DNA of 64,000 nt from Micromonospora sp. LH3U1 (GTDB lineage: Bacteria > Actinomycetota > Actinomycetes > Mycobacteriales > Micromonosporaceae): NCBI RefSeq assembly GCF_028475105.1, contig NZ_CP116936.1, forward strand, positions 5,517,501 to 5,581,500. The letters are read 5' to 3'. Positions 57,923 through 64,000 of the stretch are shown here, piece by piece; within the stretch, counting starts at the first letter, position 1; each line of letters starts with the position of its first letter. The position numbers and the translations under genes are program-made. Below the pieces are notes generated by a model that was not told the origin of the DNA, did not search any database, and saw only the letters and a program-made list of their open reading frames with translations.

Positions 57923-60775
57923 TCAGGGCAGGATCCACTTTTGGTTGGCGGCGGCGGAGCAGGTCCAGAGGTGGACCACCGTGCTGTCGGCGGAGTTGTT
58001 GCCGGAGACGTCGAGGCACTTGCTGGACGCAGCGTTGCGTAGCGTGCCGTCGGCCTGTGCGGCCCAGTTCTGCGCCCCGGTCCCGTTGCAGGTCCAGAGC
58101 TGGATCTTGGTGCCATCGGCGGAGCCACCACCCGAGACGTCCAGGCACTTGCCCAACGCCTTGATCGTGGAGTTCGGGGTGACAGTCCAGTTCTGTGCCG
58201 CACTGGCGTTGCAGGTGTAGATCTGGATCTGCGTGCCGTCGGCGGTCGCGCCACTGCGCACGTCCAGGCACTTCCCGCCGAGACCCTTGATCGGGCCACC
58301 CCCGCCGGTGGGGGTTCCGGTGACGAAGGTGAACGCGTCCAGGTCGTAGAGCGCCCCGGTGCCTGACCCGGCGAAGGTCAGGTAGAGCGTGGTCGTGCCG
58401 GTCGGCGGGCTGGCGATCGTCCCGGTCACCGTGGCGAAGGTCTCCCAGCTGCCGGTCACGGGGACCGTGGCCGAGCCGAGCACCGTGCCGGTGGCCGAGC
58501 CGGCCCGGACCTGGAGGGTGCCACCGGCACCTCCCGAGGAGACCCGGGCGTTGAACGAGGTCACGTTGCCCAGCCGGTACGGCTGGAACGCGATCCAGTC
58601 ACCGTTGTTGATGTCGCCGACGGTCTTGCCGCCCTCGGCCGTGGTCTTGCTGAACACGTTGATCCCGGACGAGGTGCCGTAGAACTCGGCCTGCCGGTGC
58701 CGCGGTGGCAGCGTGTGCTGGGTGTGCGTGGTCAGCCCACCCGCGTCGGTGTACTCGGCGTCGAAGATCGCGAAGATGTTCGCCGCGTCGTCGTGCTCAC
58801 CGTCGACCGGGATGGTGATCGAGCCCGAGCAACCGGTCTGCGAGGTGATCTGGTGCCCGTGCTGGTCGTGCCCGAGCACGTAGGTCATCTTGACCTTCGT
58901 GCAGTCGATCGTGCCGTCCTCCGGGTCGGTCACGGTGATGCTGAACGGCACCGTGTCGCCGAAGCTGAACAGCTGACCGTTGCCGGGGTTGTTGATGGTC
59001 ACCGTCGGCGCGGTGTTGCCCACGTTGATCTGCACGCTGCTGCTGCCGGTGGCGCCCTGCGGATCCCGGACCGTCAGCGTGGCGGTGTAGGTGCCGTTGG
59101 CGCTGTACGTCTTCGACGGATTGGCCGAGGTCGAGGTGGTCCCGTCACCGAACGCCCACGAGTAGGTCAGCGTGCCACCCTCCGGGTCGGACGAGCCGGC
59201 CGAGGAGAAGGTCACCGCGAGCGGGGCCGCACCGGAGGTGCGGTTGGCGCTGGCCACCGCGGTTGGCGCCCGGTTGCCGCCACCGACGTAGTCGAAGCGG
59301 TAGAGCGCCGAGTTGGCGTCACCGTTGAAGTAGCCGGTGCCGTAGTCGAGCACGTAGTACGCGCCGTCCGGGCCGAACGCCGAGTCCATCACCTGCTTGC
59401 CGACCCAGGGGAAGGTGTCGATGGTGCCCCGGGAGCCGTCGGAGTTGACGTGGATCGGCTTGATCCAGCCTCGGCCGAACTCGGTGGCGAAGAACTGCCC
59501 GTCGAAGGACTGCGGGAACTTGGTGGTGGAGGTCGACGAGGCGTTGTACCGGTAGACCGGGCCACCCATCGGGGACTCGGAGCCACCGCCGAACTCGGTC
59601 GGGGTGCCGGCGTCGCCGGCGTACCGGATCCAGGCCGGTTGGGCGGGCGGCAGGGTGGTCAGACCGGTGTTGCGGAACGAGTTGTTGGTCGGACCGCCGG
59701 TGCAGTTGTACTTCGCACCGGTGGTGTTGGCCGCGAAGTCCCACTCGTTGTACGTCTCGGTGGAGGTGTTGGTGCCGGTGCAGTACGGCCAGCCGTAGTT
59801 GCCTGGCGCGGCGACCCGGTTGAACTCGACCTGACCCGACGGCCCACGGGTGGAGCTGGTGGTGCCGGCGTCCGGCCCGTAGTCACCGACGTAGACGACC
59901 CCGGTGGCCTTGTCCACGCTGATCCGGAACGGGTTGCGGAACCCCATCGCGTAGATCTCCGGCCGCGTCTTGGCCGTGCCGGCCGCGAAGAGGTTGCCCG
60001 CCGGGATGGAGTAGGTGCCGTTGGTGTTCACCTTGATCCGCAGGATCTTGCCCCGCAGGTCGTTGGTGTTGCCGGCGCTGCGCTGCGCGTCGTACCCCGG
60101 GTTGCGGTTGGTCCGCTCGTCGAGGGGCGAGTAGCCAGCCGATTCGAAGGGGTTGGTGTCGTCGCCGGTGGACAGGAAGAGGTTGCCGGCGGCGTCGAAG
60201 TCGATGTCCCCGCCGACGTGGCAGCACAGACCGCGGCTGGCCGGGACGTCGAGCACGTCGACCTTGCTGGCCTGGTTGATCGTGAAGTCGCTGTTGAGCG
60301 TGAACCGGGAGAGCCGATTGACGCCGTTCCAGGCCGAGAAGTCGGTGCCGGTGGCGGGCGCGTCGCCGGCGGGGGTGGACAGCGGCGGGGCGTAGTACAG
60401 GAAGATCTGCCGGTTGGTGGCGAAGCCCGGGTCGACCCCGACGCCCTGTAGGCCTTCCTCGTCGTGGTTGTAGACCGCCAGGGTGCCGATCAGGGAGGTC
60501 GTGCCGTTGGCGTCGGTGCGGCGCAGGGTGCCGTTGCGAGCGGTGTGCAGGACCGAGCGGTCCGGTAGCACCGCCAGCGACATCGGCTCACCCATGTCGG
60601 TGACGCCGCGGGCGAGCTCGACCTGCTGGAAGTCGGTCGCGTTGATCGTGTGCGCCTGCGCGGGGGTCGGGCCGGCGGCGAGTGCGACCGTGCCGGCGGC
60701 GACCACCAGCAGCGCTGCCGATCCGGCGGAGAACCATCGTCGGGATCGATGTTGTGGAGCGTCCTTCATGGACAT
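57923..60775 (-). CDS. Secreted PQQ-type sugar dehydrogenase with PKD, CBM6 and ricin lectin domains
   Basis: Secreted protein of 950 residues. Signal peptide about 12-40 (ending TPAQAH). Domains: six-bladed sugar dehydrogenase (about 45-500; GEPMSLAVLPDRSVLHTARN, YNHDEEGLQGVGVDP, CCHVGGDIDFDAAGNLFLST, MGFRNPFRISVDKATG); PKD (about 510-595: VTFSSAGSSDPEGGTLTYSW); a further Ig-like segment; CBM6 (about 715-820: INNGDWIAFQPY); ricin-B trefoil (about 827-950). ATG 60775 with GGAAGGGG; the longer frame to 60883 is rejected. Likely oxidises sugars outside the cell. Confidence 0.92.
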   Translation of the reverse strand: MSMKDAPQHRSRRWFSAGSAALLVVAAGTVALAAGPTPAQAHTINATDFQQVELARGVTDMGEPMSLAVLPDRSVLHTARNGTLRRTDANGTTSLIGTLAVYNHDEEGLQGVGVDPGFATNRQIFLYYAPPLSTPAGDAPATGTDFSAWNGVNRLSRFTLNSDFTINQASKVDVLDVPASRGLCCHVGGDIDFDAAGNLFLSTGDDTNPFESAGYSPLDERTNRNPGYDAQRSAGNTNDLRGKILRIKVNTNGTYSIPAGNLFAAGTAKTRPEIYAMGFRNPFRISVDKATGVVYVGDYGPDAGTTSSTRGPSGQVEFNRVAAPGNYGWPYCTGTNTSTETYNEWDFAANTTGAKYNCTGGPTNNSFRNTGLTTLPPAQPAWIRYAGDAGTPTEFGGGSESPMGGPVYRYNASSTSTTKFPQSFDGQFFATEFGRGWIKPIHVNSDGSRGTIDTFPWVGKQVMDSAFGPDGAYYVLDYGTGYFNGDANSALYRFDYVGGGNRAPTAVASANRTSGAAPLAVTFSSAGSSDPEGGTLTYSWAFGDGTTSTSANPSKTYSANGTYTATLTVRDPQGATGSSSVQINVGNTAPTVTINNPGNGQLFSFGDTVPFSITVTDPEDGTIDCTKVKMTYVLGHDQHGHQITSQTGCSGSITIPVDGEHDDAANIFAIFDAEYTDAGGLTTHTQHTLPPRHRQAEFYGTSSGINVFSKTTAEGGKTVGDINNGDWIAFQPYRLGNVTSFNARVSSGGAGGTLQVRAGSATGTVLGSATVPVTGSWETFATVTGTIASPPTGTTTLYLTFAGSGTGALYDLDAFTFVTGTPTGGGGPIKGLGGKCLDVRSGATADGTQIQIYTCNASAAQNWTVTPNSTIKALGKCLDVSGGGSADGTKIQLWTCNGTGAQNWAAQADGTLRNAASSKCLDVSGNNSADSTVVHLWTCSAAANQKWILP

Positions 60776-60896
60776 CTGTGCTGCCCCTTCCTGACGAATG
60801 ACTGCCAGGCGGGCGCGCGCCGTCGCGCCGGATGCCGTAGCGGTGATGGTGGGGGTCGATGGGTTACCGCGCCGCCGGTTCACCTCGACGAAACAT

Positions 60897-60915
60897 TGTC
60901 GTGTTGGTCACGACA
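60897..60915. promoter_or_regulatory. TGTCGTG-N5-CACGACA dyad
   Basis: Perfect 7-base arms with 5-base spacer about 120 bases upstream of the sugar dehydrogenase start, in the 219-base gap before the polyprenyl synthase stop. A candidate operator for a sugar regulator; none is encoded nearby. Confidence 0.4.
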
Positions 60916-60994
60916 CTAAATTGCACGTGTCGATGTGTCCATACCTTCCGGTGATTCAGCATCAACTTTTGTCGATCTGATCGAAAGTCACCGG

Positions 60995-62062
60995 TCAGGC
61001 GCGGCGGTCGATCGCCTGTGCGGCCAGCGCAACCAGCGCCGCGCGAGCCTCGTCGGCCACCATCGCGGTCTGCAAGGCGGCGAGCGCGGCCTCGGTCCGA
61101 ACCCGGATCATCTGCTCGATCCGCTCCCGCGCGCCGGTCGCGTCGATGATCTCGCGCAGCTCTGCCGCGCCGTCGCCGTCCAACGCCGGGTTGCCGAACA
61201 GCTCCCGCAGCCGGATGCTCTGCGGCCGGTCGGCGGCGCTGCGGGCCAGCGCCATCATCACCGTGGGCTTGCCCTCACGCAGGTCGTCCAGGACCGACTT
61301 GCCGGTGACCGCCGGGTCCCCGAAGACACCCAACACGTCGTCGCGGAGCTGGAACGCGTCGCCCAGCGGGTCACCGAACTCGCCCAGCGCGGCGAGCAGC
61401 TCCGGCCCCGCGCCGGCCAGGGCCGCGCCGATCTGCAGCGGCCGGGTGACCGTGTACCGGGCAGCCTTCATCCGGATCACGGTGAGCGCGCTGGCCACCG
61501 AGCCGTCACCCACGCCCGAGACCAGGTCCAGGTACTCACCAGCGATCACCTCGGTACGCATCAGCGCGAACACGCCGTATCCCCGGTGCACCTGTTCGGT
61601 GCTCAGCCCACACTCGTGGAACATCTGATCCGACCAGGCGGCGCAGAGATCACCGCAGAGCAGGGCGGTGTTGCGGCCGTACGACTCCGGGTCACCGCGC
61701 CACGACGAGCGGGCGTGCAGATCGGCGAAGAGCCGGTGCACCGACGGCTCACCCCGGCGGCGGTCGCTGCCGTCCAGGATGTCGTCGTGGATCAGCGCGA
61801 ACGCGTGGAACAACTCCAGGGCCGCCGCGGCCACCACGATCGGGGTGCCGTCGGGCGCTCCCGTCCCGCGCCAGCCCCAGTAGCAGAAGAGCGGGCGTAT
61901 CCGCTTTCCACCGGCCAGCACGAACCGATGTAGCGCGGTGAACACGCCGCGCGGGGCGCCGTCCGGCCAGTCCGGGCCCTGCCGGTCGAGGAACCCGGCC
62001 AGTTCGGCGTCGAAGCGCGCCCGCAGCCCGCTCGCGTCGGTGGGCGCGACGGTGACCGTCAT
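60995..62062 (-). CDS. Polyprenyl diphosphate synthase
   Basis: Trans-prenyltransferase of 355 residues joining isopentenyl diphosphate to allylic primers. Motifs: GGKRIRPLFCYWGW, first Asp-rich DDILDGSDRRRGEP, KAARYTVTRPL and second Asp-rich QLRDDVLGVFGD. Product length is probably C15-C20 by similarity to GGPP synthases. ATG 62062 overlaps the phosphatase stop (ATGA). Last gene of the operon and so likely provides a prenyl chain to the ebo-type pathway; that role is inferred. Confidence 0.93.
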   Translation of the reverse strand: MTVTVAPTDASGLRARFDAELAGFLDRQGPDWPDGAPRGVFTALHRFVLAGGKRIRPLFCYWGWRGTGAPDGTPIVVAAAALELFHAFALIHDDILDGSDRRRGEPSVHRLFADLHARSSWRGDPESYGRNTALLCGDLCAAWSDQMFHECGLSTEQVHRGYGVFALMRTEVIAGEYLDLVSGVGDGSVASALTVIRMKAARYTVTRPLQIGAALAGAGPELLAALGEFGDPLGDAFQLRDDVLGVFGDPAVTGKSVLDDLREGKPTVMMALARSAADRPQSIRLRELFGNPALDGDGAAELREIIDATGARERIEQMIRVRTEAALAALQTAMVADEARAALVALAAQAIDRRA

Positions 62063-63474
62063 GTCCTCTCCCCCGGCCCGCCCGTACCGCCGGTGCCCAG
62101 CCCGGCCAACTCCAGCAGCAGCGCCTTGACCTCGGTGGCCGCGATCTTGTCCCGGGCGGCCGTCGGGTCGGAGCAGAGCAGCACCGGGGCGTCCGCCGGG
62201 TCGTCCGGCAGCCGGCCGTGCGAGCCCCGCACGGCCCGCGCACCGGCGTCCAGGCCGACCGCGCTCATGAGGTAGCGCATACCGAGCTTCTTGCGGGCCA
62301 GGGCCACCCCGGCGCGGGCCTTCGCGGCACCGGGGTTGGCCGGGTCGAAGAACAGCTCCGCCGGGTCGTACCCCGGCTTCCGATGAATTTCCACGAGCCG
62401 GGCGAAGTCCGGCGCCACAGCGTCGTCCAGCCAGTAGTAGTACGTGAACCAGGCGTCCGGCTCGGCCACCAACACCAACTCACCGGCGCGCGGATGGTCC
62501 AGCCCGTGCGCGGCCTTGCCGTCGGCGTCGAGCACCTCGGCAACCCCGGGCAGGCTGGCACAGAGCTTCGCCACCGCCGGCACGTCGGCCGGGTCCTTGA
62601 CGTAGACGTGGGCGACCTGATGGTCGGCGACAGCGAACGCCCTCGACGTCCAGGGGTCGAGGTATTCCATGCCCGCCTGGGTGTGCACCCGCAGCAGCCC
62701 TTCGGCGCGCAGCAGCCGGTTGACGTCCACCGGCCGGGACACGTCGGTGATGCCGTACTCCGACAGCACCACCACGGTGGCGTCCCGAGCCCGTGCCGCG
62801 TCCAGCAGCGGCCCGAGCACCGCGTCCAGCTCGGCCGCCGCGGCGGCGGCCTGGGCCGACGACGGGCCGAACCGTTGCAGGTCGTAGTCCAGGTGCGGCA
62901 CGTAGACCAAGGTCAGGTCGGGTGACACGTCAGCCAGGATCTGCTCGGCCGCCTGGCAGATCCACCGCGATGACGGCAACCCCGCCGTCGGCCCCCAGTA
63001 GGTGAACAGCGGGAAGGTGCCCAACCGCCCGGTGAGCGCGTCGTGCAGCTCCGGCGGGTCGGTGTAGCAGTCCGGCTCCTTGCGTCCGTCCGCGTAGTAG
63101 ACGGGGCGTGGGGTGACCGTCCAGTCGACGTCCGCGCCCATCGCGTACCACCAGCAGACGTTGGCGACGGTGTAGCCCGGCTCGGCCCGGCGGGCCGCCT
63201 GCCAGAGCTTCTCCCCGCCGACCAGCGCGTTGTGCTGCCGCCACAGCAGCACCTCACCCAACTCCCGGAAATACCACCCGTTGCCGACGATCCCGTGCCC
63301 GCTGGGCGGCTCGCCGGTGAGGAAGGTGGACTGCACCGAGCAGGTCACCGCGGGCAGCACGGTGCCCAGCTCGGCCCGGAAGCCGCCGTCGGCGACGCCC
63401 CGCAGCCGGGGCATGTGCGCCAGCAGTCGCGGGGTCAGCCCCACCACGTCGAGCACTACCAGTCGCCGGCTCAT
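62059..63474 (-). CDS. Alkaline phosphatase/nucleotide pyrophosphatase-family protein (ebo operon)
   Basis: Phosphodiesterase-like enzyme of 471 residues of the type-I phosphodiesterase/alkaline phosphatase fold. Motifs: MSRRLVVLDVVGLTP (metal Asp), AVTCSVQSTFLTGEPPSGHG (nucleophile Thr), VYVPHLDYDLQRFG and VVVLSEYGITDV, and late HPRAGELVLVAEPDAW. ATG 63474 overlaps the EboE stop (ATGA) and the start of the synthase overlaps its own stop. The frame upstream of 63474 is antisense noise. Same gene order is known in actinomycete ebo clusters as I recall. Confidence 0.9.
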   Translation of the reverse strand: MSRRLVVLDVVGLTPRLLAHMPRLRGVADGGFRAELGTVLPAVTCSVQSTFLTGEPPSGHGIVGNGWYFRELGEVLLWRQHNALVGGEKLWQAARRAEPGYTVANVCWWYAMGADVDWTVTPRPVYYADGRKEPDCYTDPPELHDALTGRLGTFPLFTYWGPTAGLPSSRWICQAAEQILADVSPDLTLVYVPHLDYDLQRFGPSSAQAAAAAAELDAVLGPLLDAARARDATVVVLSEYGITDVSRPVDVNRLLRAEGLLRVHTQAGMEYLDPWTSRAFAVADHQVAHVYVKDPADVPAVAKLCASLPGVAEVLDADGKAAHGLDHPRAGELVLVAEPDAWFTYYYWLDDAVAPDFARLVEIHRKPGYDPAELFFDPANPGAAKARAGVALARKKLGMRYLMSAVGLDAGARAVRGSHGRLPDDPADAPVLLCSDPTAARDKIAATEVKALLLELAGLGTGGTGGPGERT

Positions 63475-64000
63475 CGCGTCACTCCCGCAGTCACAGTGCT
63501 TTCCGGGGTCAGCCCCAGGCCGACCAGTTCGTCGCGGGCGAAGGCCAGCTCGGCGGCGATGCCGGCGGCCAGCTCCGCGTCGGTGCCAGGCCGCCGCGCG
63601 GCCGGCAAGACCCCCCAGGTGTACGTCTCGACGTCGAGGTGGTCGCACCCGGCGGCCGGGCCGTTGTAGAGCGCTCTCAGGGCCGCGCGGAGCACGGGCA
63701 GGGTGGAGCCGAGCGGTTCCTCGGGTGGGGCGTGCAGGGGCACGTGGTAGTGCACCCGCCACGGGCCGGGCAGCTCCCGATCCAGTGCCGTGTCCAGGTC
63801 GTCGGCCGCGTACGCCGGGTCGGCCGGGTCGGCCAGGCCGGCGCACCCGGCGCCCCGGGTCTGGTGCAGGAAACGGGGCTCCACCCAACGGCGCAACGCG
63901 TCGGCCCCACCCTCCGGGTCGGCCGCCTCGACGGCGGCGGAGACCTGCACCTTCACCACGGGCAACCCGGCCACTTGCAGTCGTTCCAGCGCCGCAGCCG
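63471..64000 (-). CDS. eboE: EboE-like TIM-barrel protein, 3' part
   Basis: C-terminal part of a protein that I recognise as metabolite-traffic protein EboE: WRVHYHVPLHA, LPVLRAALRALYNGP, CDHLDVETYTWGVLP and the late ELAAGIAAELAFARDEL match the EboE end. The frame continues beyond the window edge, so the start and barrel are missing. Family role: cooperates with EboA-D/F in moving or maturing prenylated metabolites across the membrane. Stop overlaps the phosphatase start (ATGA). Confidence 0.78.
   Translation of the reverse strand, partial: AAALERLQVAGLPVVKVQVSAAVEAADPEGGADALRRWVEPRFLHQTRGAGCAGLADPADPAYAADDLDTALDRELPGPWRVHYHVPLHAPPEEPLGSTLPVLRAALRALYNGPAAGCDHLDVETYTWGVLPAARRPGTDAELAAGIAAELAFARDELVGLGLTPESTVTAGVTR

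Noticed and set aside
58697..60451. 584-codon plus-strand frame opposite the sugar dehydrogenase
   Set aside because: Antisense artefact with no recognisable fold.
1..64000. CRISPR array or rRNA operon
   Set aside because: No regularly spaced short repeats and no rRNA-like sequence were seen.

Overview
The window is very GC-rich chromosomal DNA with GTG starts, 4-base ATGA/GTGA gene overlaps, F420-type and AfsR/SARP-type genes, XRE/DUF397 pairs and an ECF41 sigma factor. This points to an actinomycete, most likely Micromonosporaceae (Micromonospora-like). The palindromic intergenic elements fit that too. Species assignment is inference.

Layout. 0-6.6 kb: 3' end of a secreted alpha-amylase, an L,D-transpeptidase, an ABC exporter with its two-component system (ATPase, permease, kinase, regulator) and an alpha/beta hydrolase. 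6.6-14.5 kb: prolyl oligopeptidase, a VapBC module whose toxin carries an in-frame stop, a CBS-containing site-2 protease, a secreted PET-hydrolase/cutinase-type esterase, alditol oxidase and small proteins. 14.5-25.7 kb: LLM flavin enzyme, a coupled Ig-like/glycosidase-like pair, a TetR-controlled aldo/keto reductase, a decayed acetyltransferase beside a palindromic repeat, MFS exporter, HD hydrolase, two membrane proteins, and an ECF41 sigma factor with its FAD oxidoreductase partner. 25.9-30.4 kb: a large AfsR/SARP regulator upstream of two related secreted proteins of unknown function.

30.5-49.4 kb is the accessory part. A 63-base repeat (30754-30816) cuts off a gene and recurs at 47941-48003 next to a partial tRNA copy. 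Just inside the first repeat lies a translationally coupled three-gene operon: a 1352-residue DUF4011/SF1 helicase with a Vsr-like nuclease end, a HEPN-like protein with an R-X6-H motif, and a 658-residue coiled-coil protein of unknown family. I read this as a probable anti-phage system and the most notable thing here. Further right are XRE/DUF5753-DUF397 and XRE-TPR regulators, a sugar ABC importer with both permeases fused in one chain under an IclR regulator, and a decayed integrase next to an intact tRNA (anticodon CAT) that is the likely integration target.

49.5-64 kb: FAD amine oxidase and MMPL exporter, tRNA-Asn, a YtxH-like protein, a TIM-barrel sugar isomerase/epimerase, a truncated histidine kinase beside a second copy of the palindromic repeat, and two large secreted multi-domain sugar enzymes sharing ricin-type lectin ends (ThuA-DUF1080 and a PQQ-type sugar dehydrogenase). 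At the edge is an operon running EboE-like, phosphodiesterase/phosphatase, polyprenyl synthase, which looks like part of an ebo-type metabolite-traffic cluster.
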